Of a stretch of DNA of 39,653 bases, positions 16,366 to 24,624 are shown in pieces; position 1 is the first letter of the stretch, and every line of letters starts with the position of its first letter. Source of the DNA: a virus; the IMG/VR virus record IMGVR_UViG_3300023179_000238, positions 1 through 39,653 of that record; one strand, given 5' to 3'. Under the pieces are notes generated by a model, which was given only the letters and a program-made list of their open reading frames with translations, made no database searches and was not told the DNA's origin. Both the position numbers and the translations under genes were made by a program.

Positions 16366-16628
16366 AGATTTCTTGATGTTAATTCGTCTAATATTTCTTG
16401 TACTTTTATTTCTGAGTTTTTAATTTTTTTACGGTGAAAAAGATATAACCCCATACAAACTAACCACATTGGTCCGTAAAAATATATTGATATAATATCT
16501 AATATAAGAAAAGTTCCTTGGATAAGTATTAAAATGGTTATTATTGTTTGTAAAATCAAATGTTTATCACCTATTTTTATTTGGTTGTAGGCCAATTCAA
16601 ATAATTCATTATCTGTCAATTCTTTCAT
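16362..16628 (-). CDS. Two-helix membrane protein
   Basis: 88 residues with hydrophobic segments near 25-48 (LQTIITILILIQGTFLILDI) and 50-65 (YFYGPMWLVCMGLYLF), then a basic tail. ATGA overlaps at both ends. Function unknown. Confidence 0.65.
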   Translation of the reverse strand: MKELTDNELFELAYNQIKIGDKHLILQTIITILILIQGTFLILDIISIYFYGPMWLVCMGLYLFHRKKIKNSEIKVQEILDELTSRNL

Positions 16629-16780
16629 AACATTTTTATAAATTTAATAGAAATAATACCTTTTGTTTTTTCATCAATTTCATATGTTACTTTTGATCCA
16701 CCGCAAAAATTTTTGTCTTCTTCTAAAATACCTTCAATAGTTTTCCCGTCAACTATTACTTTGACTTTCTTGTAATTCAT
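16625..16780 (-). CDS. 51-residue hypothetical protein
   Basis: Starts MNYKKVKVIVDGKTIEGI and ends IKFIKML. The pattern suggests a small beta barrel. It starts 32 bases inside the upstream gene and its stop overlaps the next start, typical of this operon. Confidence 0.55.
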   Translation of the reverse strand: MNYKKVKVIVDGKTIEGILEEDKNFCGGSKVTYEIDEKTKGIISIKFIKML

Positions 16781-16970
16781 CTTTTAAAATTTCGTTACTA
16801 AATATGTTGTTAGAAGGATCGTGCTTTCCTAAATTATATGTGGTAAAAGTTCCATCCAAATTATCTATTCTTAACATTAAAAAACCTAATTCAGATATAT
16901 AAACTTTCTCAACTTCACCCAAACCTTTTGGTGTGTCAATTATTGGTAGATTGTTTATCGATTTTTTCAT
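16749..16970 (-). CDS. Hypothetical protein
   Basis: 73 residues with a beta-rich middle (GEVEKVYISELGFLMLRIDN) and a polar tail. It overlaps the upstream gene by 35 bases. No family recognised. Confidence 0.65.
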   Translation of the reverse strand: MKKSINNLPIIDTPKGLGEVEKVYISELGFLMLRIDNLDGTFTTYNLGKHDPSNNIFSNEILKDELQESQSNS

Positions 16971-17376
16971 AAATTGAATGTAGTGTGTTTGATATTTGCG
17001 ATTTGATTTGTTCTTCGTAATCGGCTCTTTGTGTTTCCACTTTTTGATCGTAGTGTTTTACTAATTTTTCAACATCTCTTTGACCTAATGTGGTGACATA
17101 ATGGTAAACGTGATTTGTTAACTCTACCTTACTGTCTTCCATAATAACAAATATATCCAAAGTCTTATTTACAATATATCTTTTACCAGACAGTGGTGCT
17201 ATTGTGAATTTAGAATCTTTATGATTAATCATTTGTCTAACTATCGCACAAGTTATTTTTTCGTAACCCGTGATTTCATTTGGTGGTTTGAACCATTGGT
17301 GGTGTCTTCCCCAAACGTGTAATTTTACTTTAAGTCTTTTGTATTGTCTTTTGATCCAATGTTCTAATAGTTTCAT
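16936..17376 (-). CDS. Hypothetical protein with basic N-terminus
   Basis: 146 residues. The first 35 residues are strongly basic (KRQYKRLKVKLHVWGRHHQ), and the C-terminal 45 form a coiled helix. This may be the first gene of the long operon ending at 7388, as a 50-base gap without coding separates it from the gene upstream. Function unknown. Confidence 0.7.
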   Translation of the reverse strand: MKLLEHWIKRQYKRLKVKLHVWGRHHQWFKPPNEITGYEKITCAIVRQMINHKDSKFTIAPLSGKRYIVNKTLDIFVIMEDSKVELTNHVYHYVTTLGQRDVEKLVKHYDQKVETQRADYEEQIKSQISNTLHSIYEKIDKQSTNN

Positions 17377-17426
17377 AAATTTATTTTAGACAAAACTAAA
17401 CATTTTTTTTAAATTAATAAAATAAT

Positions 17427-18080
17427 TTACTTGAATTTTTTTATTTTTTTTAGTGAACTCATTTTTTTTGCGTAATCCATCCATATCTCTTTGACTATTG
17501 GCCACTCGTTTTCTGGATCTGTGAACTTTCTAAAATTTTCTGAAAACCATTCTTCCATAGCTTGATCTAATGTTATTTTTTTTACTTTTGATCTTTTTAT
17601 TAAACCTCTAACATAAGCAGGAACTTCAGTATTTGATGTCAAGTAAACAAAGTTTTCATCTGATTCTAGTTCTTCTTCCTCATCATCATATGTTTCCATG
17701 TCTTCAAAATTTTGTTGCTCAATGTGTTCTAATTCATGTTCAATAGTTTCCCTTACTTCAGCAACTAATTGATTCGTACTTTTTGGAAAATATTCAGGAT
17801 TATATGTTATTTCAATTTCAAGTTCTTGCATATCAGCTTCAGCGTGAATTGAAAAATTATCTTCCATTTCATAATCTTCAATAAATGTACATTTGAAATC
17901 AAATGATGCGTATTCGTCTCCTCTTTCAAAGTATATACCCTCAAATTCAAAATTTTCTTTTTTTTTGAATTTGTTTATTACCAATCTCGATAATTTTAAA
18001 GATAAATCGTCTGACTTTCTTTCGTTGACTAATCTTTTTTTTACTCTTGTTATTAAATTTTCAATTAATTGTTTTCTCAT
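17427..18080 (-). CDS. HExxH metallopeptidase-like protein with leader-like N-terminus
   Basis: 217 residues. ETIEHELEHIEQQ contains HELEH (His115, Glu116, His119), the zinc-binding and catalytic motif of gluzincin and related peptidases; a third ligand is not obvious. The N-terminus MRKQLIENLITRVKKRLVNE resembles the leader family (amphipathic, ending in N-E at residue 20), so it may be packaged. The rest is very acidic (YDDEEEELESDENF). It overlaps the GAF protein gene by four bases. The activity is uncertain because HExxH occurs by chance. Confidence 0.55.
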   Translation of the reverse strand: MRKQLIENLITRVKKRLVNERKSDDLSLKLSRLVINKFKKKENFEFEGIYFERGDEYASFDFKCTFIEDYEMEDNFSIHAEADMQELEIEITYNPEYFPKSTNQLVAEVRETIEHELEHIEQQNFEDMETYDDEEEELESDENFVYLTSNTEVPAYVRGLIKRSKVKKITLDQAMEEWFSENFRKFTDPENEWPIVKEIWMDYAKKMSSLKKIKKFK

Positions 18081-18688
18081 TTTTCTAAGTGTGTCATTAA
18101 TACACCTCCGATTGAAGTGGCATGTACCATTAAGTGATTGATTGACTCCATTTCTAATTTAGTTTTTCTTTTTGTGTAATCAAGTCCTAAAGTTCCGATA
18201 AATTTGTCATCAATAGTTTTAATAGAAAATAAATAACCTGACTTACAACCTGATTCTTCAGCAATATATTTTAAACCATAAGTTGCAATTTTTTCATCTT
18301 TATAATCATGAATTTCAATTACATCATTTTGTAATAATTGATTAATTGACTTTGAAAATAGATTAACGGGAATATTGCTAAAATTACCTTGAACGGATGA
18401 AACTCCAGTATTAACTGTTTCATACATTATTGAAAACTTTGCCATTGATTTACCTGTTGGATAAAAATTTCCTCCATTGTGGAACTGAGTAACCCAAACT
18501 CTATCAGCGTTAAATTCCTCTCTTATGTGTTCAATTTTTTGATTTATTAACTCACTGACGTGTAATGTTTCTTTAACCATATCAGGTTTTTTCTTTCTCC
18601 CCTCCAATAGGTTTTTAACATAAATTACAGTTGTTGGTCCTATAACACCTGTAATAAAAGCAATTATTATTCCTACGTATTGTTCCAT
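18077..18688 (-). CDS. Membrane-anchored GAF-like sensor protein
   Basis: 203 residues: one N-terminal membrane helix (VGIIIAFITGVIGPTTVIYV), a basic linker, then a domain with the outline of a GAF fold. INQKIEHIREEFNADRVWVT begins it, FHNGGNFYPTG is a loop, and GCKSGYLFSIKTIDDKFIGT closes it. GAF domains bind small ligands. There is no output domain, so it may modulate a partner such as the histidine kinase encoded downstream in the map, which also has a GAF domain. Ligand unknown. Confidence 0.65.
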   Translation of the reverse strand: MEQYVGIIIAFITGVIGPTTVIYVKNLLEGRKKKPDMVKETLHVSELINQKIEHIREEFNADRVWVTQFHNGGNFYPTGKSMAKFSIMYETVNTGVSSVQGNFSNIPVNLFSKSINQLLQNDVIEIHDYKDEKIATYGLKYIAEESGCKSGYLFSIKTIDDKFIGTLGLDYTKRKTKLEMESINHLMVHATSIGGVLMTHLEK

Positions 18689-18689
18689 A

Positions 18690-18914
18690 TCATTTTTTTA
18701 AAACTATTATATTATTAAATTCAATATCATCAAAAACATCTCTAATTTCAGTCATTCTATGTCCTTCTTGAAAAACTATATTTACACTAGAAAGATCGAT
18801 GTCTTCACTTTCTAGATCTTCCAAAAAATTTAATAAGTCTTCAGCGGTTAAAAAATCCTTACCTCCAAATAAATTTTTACCGTATTCATCTCTATTCCCA
18901 ATATTAAAATCCAT
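18690..18914 (-). CDS. Acidic hypothetical protein
   Basis: 74 residues, pI clearly acidic (LLNFLEDLESEDIDLSSVN). Preceded by an ATATTTATA-type box and followed by one base before the GAF gene. No family recognised. Confidence 0.65.
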   Translation of the reverse strand: MDFNIGNRDEYGKNLFGGKDFLTAEDLLNFLEDLESEDIDLSSVNIVFQEGHRMTEIRDVFDDIEFNNIIVLKK

Positions 18915-18953
18915 ATAAATATTTTTACTTAATAAATATATTGATAAATAAAA

Positions 18954-18976
18954 AACCCCACCTTTTGAGTGGGGTT
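18954..18976 (-). terminator. Rho-independent terminator after holin-like gene
   Basis: Minus strand AACCCCAC-TCAAAAG-GTGGGGTT followed by TTTTATTTAT, 24 bases beyond the holin-like stop. Confidence 0.88.
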
Positions 18977-18999
18977 GATCTAAAAATTATCAGTAAAAA

Positions 19000-19170
19000 T
19001 TATTTGTTTTTATCAATAACTGACCAAATAGTACCTGTAAGTGTCATAACACCACCGATGATTTCAGTAACTGTAGCCTCATCAACAAGACCTTTCATTA
19101 CAACAATACCACCGACAAACGTCAAAGTGTGTCTAACAATACCTAATACTTGTTCTTTAGTTAATTTCAT
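19000..19170 (-). CDS. Two-helix holin-like membrane protein
   Basis: 56 residues starting MKLTKEQVLGIVRHTLTFVG. Two hydrophobic stretches (residues 13-27 and 37-50) with a short acidic turn (LVDEATVTEI) and a charged C-terminus give the profile of a small class II holin. It lies directly after the endolysin gene and before a strong terminator. I infer that it makes the membrane lesion for lysis. No specific holin family is recognised, so another small membrane role is possible. Confidence 0.55.
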   Translation of the reverse strand: MKLTKEQVLGIVRHTLTFVGGIVVMKGLVDEATVTEIIGGVMTLTGTIWSVIDKNK

Positions 19171-19197
19171 AATAACATTTTTAAAAGTTTATTTAAT

Positions 19198-19206
19198 TAT
19201 AAATAT
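19198..19206 (-). promoter_or_regulatory. ATATTTATA box before holin-like gene
   Basis: Coding strand ATATTTATA 27 bases before the holin-like ATG, so holin may have its own promoter apart from endolysin. Confidence 0.45.
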
Positions 19207-20042
19207 CACTTCAATAAGTTATAATACTCTTTGAAGTGTTTTATTCTGTCTGAAAGTCCTATTGTCCCTCCATTTACTCTTTTTGTTACTGCGGTAACTG
19301 TTGCGTCATCAGCTCCTTTATCACATATAGACCATAACTTATTTGAGTCAAAGAAAAATGCAGCAGACGCTAAAGGATATTTTGTAGCAACTAAGTCAGG
19401 ATTAGAAACACAATCTTCACCTATGAACTGTGTAAATTTAGTGTAATTTGCTTTTCCTGTTAATTGAATATATCCTCTACCTCTAAATTTAAACCCTTCT
19501 TTTGATGCTTCATCTCCATTACCCATTCTTCCACCATACACTCTTGATGCAATTTTTTCAGGTTGTTTTGCATAAGATTCTGCTAAGTCACCAGGGAAAT
19601 ATTTACCAAAAACTTTTTTTAACCCATCTTTAGAATAATTTAAGTTTTCAGAAACGGCTTTAAATCCGCCTGACTCGTGACCACATTGTGCTAAGAAATG
19701 TGCAAGTCTAAGATTAGTTGTAATGTTGAATTTTTTTGCAGTATCCGGTATCTGAGCAATAACCACATCAGGAATATGTCCTTTTAATTTTTGTATGTTT
19801 AATCCACCTGTTGGTTGAATAACAACAACAACATCTTCTTCTTTGATAACTGTTGTTCCGAACATTAGTTCCCAACTTTTATTTGCTGATGTGATTGTGC
19901 CATCCGCAGTTAAACCATTTTTGGATAACCAAGCATTTACCGCTGCTTCGGTTTTAGGTCCAAATGAACTATCAGCAGTTAATCCTAATTTTTCTTGTAG
20001 TAATTTAACGTCATTACCTTTAGATCCTACTTTTAATAACAT
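19206..20042 (-). CDS. Endolysin: PG-binding domain plus GH19 lysozyme/chitinase-like domain
   Basis: 278 residues. Residues 1-60 (LKVGSKGNDVKLLQEKLG, FGPKTEAAVNAW) form a PG_binding_1 repeat that docks on peptidoglycan. After a linker, residues ~90-275 match the GH19 family: HFLAQCGHESGGF with catalytic Glu123, SENLNYS, YGGRMGNGDEASKEGFKFRG, the signature FRGRGYIQLTGKANY, and AAFFFDSNKLWSICD. Phage GH19 proteins cleave the glycan strand of peptidoglycan. No signal peptide is seen, so it should need a holin. Confidence 0.92.
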   Translation of the reverse strand: MLLKVGSKGNDVKLLQEKLGLTADSSFGPKTEAAVNAWLSKNGLTADGTITSANKSWELMFGTTVIKEEDVVVVIQPTGGLNIQKLKGHIPDVVIAQIPDTAKKFNITTNLRLAHFLAQCGHESGGFKAVSENLNYSKDGLKKVFGKYFPGDLAESYAKQPEKIASRVYGGRMGNGDEASKEGFKFRGRGYIQLTGKANYTKFTQFIGEDCVSNPDLVATKYPLASAAFFFDSNKLWSICDKGADDATVTAVTKRVNGGTIGLSDRIKHFKEYYNLLK

Positions 20043-20053
20043 TGTTTTTTTAT

Positions 20054-20731
20054 TTATTGTTTATTTTCTGTTGCGTATTTTATACCCATAATAGTCCCTA
20101 CAATTGAAAACGCATTTGTTAGAAGTATTCCAAATATATTTGACCAAGCGGCACTTATAACTTGAGTATCTTTTCCAACAAATAAAGTTAAAACATAAAC
20201 ACCTGTTGTTATAAACCCAACACCCATTATAACCCACAAAGCAACTCTTACAATTGTTGATATTAATTCGTTTTGTGTTTTCTTTTGTAGTATATCTAAA
20301 TCATTTTCTGCATTTTGTTTTGCGGCTTCAGCATCTATTCTTGCTTTTTCAACGTTAATCATTTCTGTTTGGAGCCTTTCGGTAAGTTGGATATTTTCTT
20401 TTTTCCATTCTTCAAGTTCTCTGTTTTGAACTTCAAAAGTTAATTTTGAATCTTCAATTTCTGTAATTTTGTTTTGAAGATCGTCCATCATTTTTTTATT
20501 TTCTTCATTTAGATTTGATAGTCTTATATTTTGTTCTTGAACTTGTTTGTTTACAACCATCCTTTTTTTTATGGATTCTTTGTTTTTTGTTCCGCAATAC
20601 TCTAAATATTCGTCAAATTCTTTGTCATTATTTACCTTAAATAATTTTAATATATTCCCCTCTAAACAAAGATCTTTTTGTTTTTGTATATCAATTAATT
20701 GTCTTCTTGTTTCTTTATCGGGTGTGATCAT
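20054..20731 (-). CDS. Coiled-coil protein with two C-terminal membrane helices
   Basis: 225 residues: a long coiled coil from about 60 to 155 (rich in Glu, Lys and Gln), then membrane helices near 162-186 (STIVRVALWVIMGVGFITTG) and 194-217 (AAWSNIFGILLTNAFSIVGT). It overlaps the receiver gene by four bases and lies 11 bases from the endolysin gene. The order kinase, receiver, this protein, endolysin, holin suggests it links signalling to lysis, for example as a spanin-like or pore-control protein. That is inference; no family is recognised. Confidence 0.7.
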   Translation of the reverse strand: MITPDKETRRQLIDIQKQKDLCLEGNILKLFKVNNDKEFDEYLEYCGTKNKESIKKRMVVNKQVQEQNIRLSNLNEENKKMMDDLQNKITEIEDSKLTFEVQNRELEEWKKENIQLTERLQTEMINVEKARIDAEAAKQNAENDLDILQKKTQNELISTIVRVALWVIMGVGFITTGVYVLTLFVGKDTQVISAAWSNIFGILLTNAFSIVGTIMGIKYATENKQ

Positions 20732-21165
20732 TTGTAAATCTTAAATGGTGCCGTTCTTTCTTTATAACCATCGTAATCTTTTTTAAATTCTTCTAATCTT
20801 GGTTCAATCTCGTCAGATTTAATAATCCAAAATTGAGCACCAGCCTGTAAAGCCTTTGCTTGTTCTTCAGATTCGTTAGAAGAAGAAATAATACCAATAA
20901 CTACATGGTTACCATATTCAAAATTAATTTTTCTAATCAATTCTATTCCGTCGAATGAACTTCCTATTATGTTTAAATCAACAAAAACACACTCAGGTCT
21001 ATACTCAGGTGTTTTGTCGTCAAACCATTTTTTAAACATCGCAGCCGCTTCATCCGCACTACTTACAGATTTTAATGATAGACTTATATCTAAAAGAGAA
21101 CATGCATCCTCAAATACCAAATGGAATAAATCCTCATCATCAACCAATAAAATAGAATCAATCAT
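20728..21165 (-). CDS. CheY-like response-regulator receiver protein
   Basis: 145 residues forming a stand-alone receiver domain: acidic pocket DDED (Asp9, Asp10), phosphoacceptor Asp63 in VFVDLN, Ser in GIISSS near 94, and Lys116 in WIIKSD. No DNA-binding output domain follows, so it acts like CheY or Spo0F through protein contacts. The ATG lies three bases after the stop of the histidine kinase, making a cognate pair likely. Confidence 0.9.
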   Translation of the reverse strand: MIDSILLVDDEDLFHLVFEDACSLLDISLSLKSVSSADEAAAMFKKWFDDKTPEYRPECVFVDLNIIGSSFDGIELIRKINFEYGNHVVIGIISSSNESEEQAKALQAGAQFWIIKSDEIEPRLEEFKKDYDGYKERTAPFKIYK

Positions 21166-21168
21166 CTT

Positions 21169-22929
21169 TTAATTTTTAAATTTTATTTTCATTTTAGTTC
21201 CAATTTCATTTTTTTCACAGGAAATTGAAAACCCGTGTTCTTGTAATATTGCAATACAAATATTTAATCCTAATCCTGTACCACTTTCTTTTTGCCCTTC
21301 TTTTCTTGTATAAGGCATTGATAACCTATTAAAATCCTCTTGTGTAAGTCCTCTACCGTTATCTTGTATGATTAAATTTTCATCTTCAATAAATATCTTA
21401 ACAAATTTAGTTTGACTATCATTATATTTTAACCCATTTCTAATTAGGTTATCAATTGCGGTCGAGAAAAGTGATTCATTAACTTCACAAGACCCTAACT
21501 CATCAATTATTACCTGGCCTTTATATGAAGTTAATGAAAGATAATTATCTAAAATTTCTTTTAAGTTATGTGTTTCTTTTTCTAATACGGCATCTTTTTT
21601 TACTAAGTTGGTAAACTCATAGACACCTTTATAAACCTTTTGGGTATGTTTTAACCCTTCTTTTAACATTTTAAGTGGTGATTCTAATTTTAAAGTTTCA
21701 ATAACATTCTCATCAAGTCTTCTCTCAAGTGACTTAATTCCTCTTGGAATATATGTATTTATTCCTGAATGCATGTCGTGTCTGATTATTTTAGCGGCAT
21801 GTTCCAAATATGTATTTTTCTTTTCTATTTCTTCAGTTTTTTTCATCAATTCAGTTACATCATATCTTATTGACATAAATCCTTTTAATTCATCATTATC
21901 GTCAAATTCTGCAATTATATACGAATCAACCCAATACAGTTCTCCTTTTTTTGATTTATTTATAACAACATCATTCCAAATCTTTTTTTCTTTAACTGTT
22001 TTTTTATACATCTTTGCCCAATAATCCTTTGGGTGTTTTCCTGAATTAACAATATTATGATCCTTACCAATGGCTTCTTTTAGTTTCCAACCTGATACTT
22101 CTTCAAATTTTTTATTTACGTATGTTATTTTTCCGTTTTTATCAGCCTTAGACACCAATACAGAATAATCCACAAAGTTTTCAATATCATTTACTGTCTT
22201 GTTTGCGATATTTGTTTCTTTAACTGAATAAGCAAACGAATATAAAGAAGATAACATTTGAGCAAAATCAACCTCAACTTTATTCCATTTTCTTTTTATC
22301 AAACTTTCAATACATATTACACCAATGGTTTCACCTTTATGTATGATTGGAACATCTAACATTGATTTAATACCTAATGGTTTTAAATAACCTTCAGTAA
22401 AACAAGAAGTCGCTTCGTGTGTTTCTGCGTCATCAGCAACAATTATAGGGTTTAAAAGTAATGCAAAAAAATAGGGTTGAAAATCTTTTTTAAATAACTC
22501 AATATCTTGATACCAAGTATCTTCTGATTTTATATATAGTTGTTGACAAACAATTGATGTTCTATCTTTATTGTATAACCATATAGAACACCTATCGGAG
22601 TTTATTGAATCAACAACTTCTTTAGTTAGTGCTTTAGCACCTTCGCTAACATTCCCTTCATAAAATAATGGGTTTTGTGATTGAGATATTATAGTTTGGT
22701 TTAGTTCTTTAACATATTCGGAATGTTCTTTTCCTTTTTTATTTCTTTTTATATATTCAAAAATTATTACAATAAAAAAAGGAATGAAGGACAAAAAAAC
22801 TGCGTATGTAAAATAACTACCCCTATTTATGTATTCTATAAAATTAAAAACTAAATGTGATTGAGTTCCAAAAAAAAGTAACATTAACCCTATTGATGTT
22901 ATTAGTGCAATTTTTGATATTTTTGTCAT
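21169..22929 (-). CDS. Membrane sensor histidine kinase (GAF-PAS-HisKA-HATPase)
   Basis: 586 residues from MTKISKIALITSIG at 22929; the ATATTTAT box just upstream of this ATG decides it over a start six codons earlier. Two membrane helices lie near 7-23 and 40-60. A GAF domain spans ~86-235 (CSIWLYNKDRTSIVC, LDVPIIHKGETIGVICIE) and a PAS domain ~250-360 (VNKKFEEVSGWKLKEAIGKD). The phosphorylation site is IIRHDMHSG with His384. The ATPase has N-box IDNLIRNGLKYN (Asn494, Asn498), G1 QDNGRGL and G2 GTGLGLNI. All catalytic boxes look intact. Phage-encoded histidine kinases are very rare. It forms a pair with the next receiver gene. Confidence 0.92.
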   Translation of the reverse strand: MTKISKIALITSIGLMLLFFGTQSHLVFNFIEYINRGSYFTYAVFLSFIPFFIVIIFEYIKRNKKGKEHSEYVKELNQTIISQSQNPLFYEGNVSEGAKALTKEVVDSINSDRCSIWLYNKDRTSIVCQQLYIKSEDTWYQDIELFKKDFQPYFFALLLNPIIVADDAETHEATSCFTEGYLKPLGIKSMLDVPIIHKGETIGVICIESLIKRKWNKVEVDFAQMLSSLYSFAYSVKETNIANKTVNDIENFVDYSVLVSKADKNGKITYVNKKFEEVSGWKLKEAIGKDHNIVNSGKHPKDYWAKMYKKTVKEKKIWNDVVINKSKKGELYWVDSYIIAEFDDNDELKGFMSIRYDVTELMKKTEEIEKKNTYLEHAAKIIRHDMHSGINTYIPRGIKSLERRLDENVIETLKLESPLKMLKEGLKHTQKVYKGVYEFTNLVKKDAVLEKETHNLKEILDNYLSLTSYKGQVIIDELGSCEVNESLFSTAIDNLIRNGLKYNDSQTKFVKIFIEDENLIIQDNGRGLTQEDFNRLSMPYTRKEGQKESGTGLGLNICIAILQEHGFSISCEKNEIGTKMKIKFKN

Positions 22930-22932
22930 ATC

Positions 22933-22941
22933 AATAAATAT
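22933..22941 (-). promoter_or_regulatory. ATATTTATT box of histidine kinase
   Basis: Coding strand ATATTTATT three bases before the chosen ATG at 22929. Confidence 0.45.
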
Positions 22942-22971
22942 CACCATACTCTTTACTTTTCAAAATAATAT

Positions 22972-22980
22972 ATATTTATA
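22972..22980 (+). promoter_or_regulatory. ATATTTATA box of transpeptidase-like gene
   Basis: Coding strand ATATTTATA 15 bases before the ATG at 22996, back to back with the box of the kinase gene. Confidence 0.5.
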
Positions 22981-22995
22981 GTAAAAATCATAATT

Positions 22996-23601
22996 ATGTA
23001 TACAAGAGAACAAATTGAGAAGGCAGTTGTATCAAAGGGATACAAATGGTTTGCGGACGATGCAAACAAAAGTTACGATGTTAATATCGTAGGTGTAAGA
23101 AATAACGCACCATCAGTTGCAAAAAAAGTTACTAACGTTTTTGATGATCACCTTACATTATCTTTTAAAGATGAGAAAGGTGCTTGGCAATTTTACTGTT
23201 GGATGGCGACTTGTGATCCGGGTAAAAAAGGTGTAATGGAATTCCATAATAAAAATGGTGTTGCAAGATTAGTACCAGGACAATACAGAGGTGTTTGGAA
23301 AATTGATTTGCATCAAGGTAAATACGAAGCCCTTTGTCAAAGAAATGGTAATGTTACTGTTTGGAGAGACGCAAATAAAGACCTAATTTTTGAAGAAACA
23401 AAAACAGACACAGGAATGTTTGGTATTAACATCCACAAAGCAGGACAAGACTCACAGTGGGTTGAAAACTGGTCTGAAGGTTGTCAAGTTTTTAAAAGAG
23501 TAAAAGACTTTGACGTATTTATGTCTTTATGTAAAAAGGCTTCCAAAATTCACGGAAACAAGTTTTCTTATACTCTATTAGAGTCGACAGACATTAAATA
23601 A
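22996..23601 (+). CDS. L,D-transpeptidase (YkuD)-like protein
   Basis: 201 residues. The C-terminal part has MFGINIHKAG (His147) and ENWSEGCQVF (Ser160, Gly162, Cys163), the H...SxGC arrangement of YkuD-fold L,D-transpeptidases with catalytic Cys163. No signal peptide. In phages such proteins may modify or cleave peptidoglycan cross-links, fitting the lysis block, although it is transcribed divergently. An ATATTTATA box sits 15 bases upstream of the ATG and a clear terminator follows. Confidence 0.7.
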   Translation: MYTREQIEKAVVSKGYKWFADDANKSYDVNIVGVRNNAPSVAKKVTNVFDDHLTLSFKDEKGAWQFYCWMATCDPGKKGVMEFHNKNGVARLVPGQYRGVWKIDLHQGKYEALCQRNGNVTVWRDANKDLIFEETKTDTGMFGINIHKAGQDSQWVENWSEGCQVFKRVKDFDVFMSLCKKASKIHGNKFSYTLLESTDIK

Positions 23602-23606
23602 AAAAT

Positions 23607-23626
23607 AAGGGACTTCAAGGTCCCTT
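23607..23626 (+). terminator. Rho-independent terminator
   Basis: AAGGGAC-TTCAAG-GTCCCTT with a following T run, six bases after the transpeptidase-like stop. Confidence 0.88.
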
Positions 23627-23629
23627 TTT

Positions 23630-23713
23630 TTATCTCTTTTTGTATGTCAAATAAGACACCAAAACAATTCCACAAATAACGATTGGAACCATAATACCGA
23701 TAATAATTTCCAT
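23630..23713 (-). CDS. 27-residue membrane peptide
   Basis: MEIIIGIMVPIVICGIVLVS then YLTYKKR: a single membrane helix with a basic C-terminus. The frame is convergent with the transpeptidase gene. Only composition and a clean start and stop support it. Confidence 0.45.
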   Translation of the reverse strand: MEIIIGIMVPIVICGIVLVSYLTYKKR

Positions 23714-23768
23714 AGTGTTTTTTTTTAATAAATAATAAATAAAATAACCAAAACTATACCAAATGAGC

Positions 23769-23796
23769 GGGGGTTGATTATTAATTATCAACCCCC
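23769..23796. terminator. Inverted repeat, probable terminator of the zinc-motif gene
   Basis: GGGGGTTGAT/ATCAACCCCC with an eight-base loop, 13 bases after the stop at 23809 on the minus strand. The T-rich run follows on the plus strand, so it may act in both directions. Confidence 0.6.
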
Positions 23797-23808
23797 ACTT
23801 TTATTTTA

Positions 23809-24540
23809 TTAAAACATCTGTAATAAGATGTCATTCTCACCTTCCCACTTTTCAATTTTAGATTTTGGAACCCAAAATTCCATCTCACCAATCTCTTCAA
23901 CTTTTTTCAAATACTCCTCACGAAAACGGTCAGCTTGACTTTTATCTGTGATATACTCAACACCCATGTGTTTAGCACAAGTCTTACCCATTTTAGTTAA
24001 CATAGAAAACTCATCAGTCAAAGTCTTTGCACAACACACACAAATATCACCACGTTTTACAGTCATCTTACCTGAGAATTTAACGGCCTTAGGTGATACC
24101 GCCAATACCTTAGTGATGTCCAAGATTGTTGGGTTGAATTTTAAACCGTAAGTATCTTTTAATTTTTGACCAACCATACGACCAACTTTAATTGAGTCAC
24201 CCTCAACAGGGATGTTCATGTGAACGGTCGCTTTTTGGTTTTTTTCTTTTTGGATTTGGTTCAAACCTGCTTGGATTTGTTTTTCAGACAACTTACCGTA
24301 AAGGTTAAGTTTTGACTTCAAGTCATTAACAAAAGAAGATGGTCCATCATAAGAAAGGATCTCTTTCATCTCAGGAGTAAACTCAACTTTTTTTACTTCC
24401 TCGATGTTTTTGAAGATTCTTTCAACTGCAGATTTTTGATTAACAGTTAAGGAACCGTATTTAGAAATAGCATCTTTCATTTTTAAAACGAAAGAGTTAG
24501 AACCTTTGTAATTTTTTACTTGTGAAGTGATATCTGTCAT
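23809..24540 (-). CDS. Hypothetical protein with Cys4-type zinc motif
   Basis: 243 residues. GDICVCCAKTLTDEFSMLTK then MGKTCAKHMGVEY gives a Cys-x-Cys-Cys...Cys...His cluster near 165-195, probably a zinc site. The N-terminal half has two similar helical segments (FVLKMKDAISKYGSLTVNQK and FVNDLKSKLNLYGKLSEKQI), so it may be an internal duplication. Codon use is a little richer in C and G than the neighbours. It has its own host-type promoter and an inverted repeat after the stop, so it is expressed alone. I recognise this only as a phage protein. Confidence 0.75.
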   Translation of the reverse strand: MTDITSQVKNYKGSNSFVLKMKDAISKYGSLTVNQKSAVERIFKNIEEVKKVEFTPEMKEILSYDGPSSFVNDLKSKLNLYGKLSEKQIQAGLNQIQKEKNQKATVHMNIPVEGDSIKVGRMVGQKLKDTYGLKFNPTILDITKVLAVSPKAVKFSGKMTVKRGDICVCCAKTLTDEFSMLTKMGKTCAKHMGVEYITDKSQADRFREEYLKKVEEIGEMEFWVPKSKIEKWEGENDILLQMF

Positions 24541-24565
24541 TGTAATTTGTTTTAAGATTAGATTA

Positions 24566-24596
24566 CAAAGATATAGTAAAGATTTGAATTGGCAAA
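24566..24596 (-). promoter_or_regulatory. Bacteroidota-type promoter
   Basis: On the minus strand TTTG, then 19 bases, then TATCTTTG matches the -33/-7 consensus TTTG-N19-TAnnTTTG. The start of the zinc-motif gene lies 26 bases further. Confidence 0.8.
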
Positions 24597-24624
24597 ATTA
24601 TTACCAAAATATTTTTAAAAAAAG

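Noticed and set aside
21169-22947. Histidine kinase start six codons upstream
   Set aside because: That start would lie upstream of and across the ATATTTATT box; the ATG after the box gives MTKISKIALI, a usual membrane-protein start.
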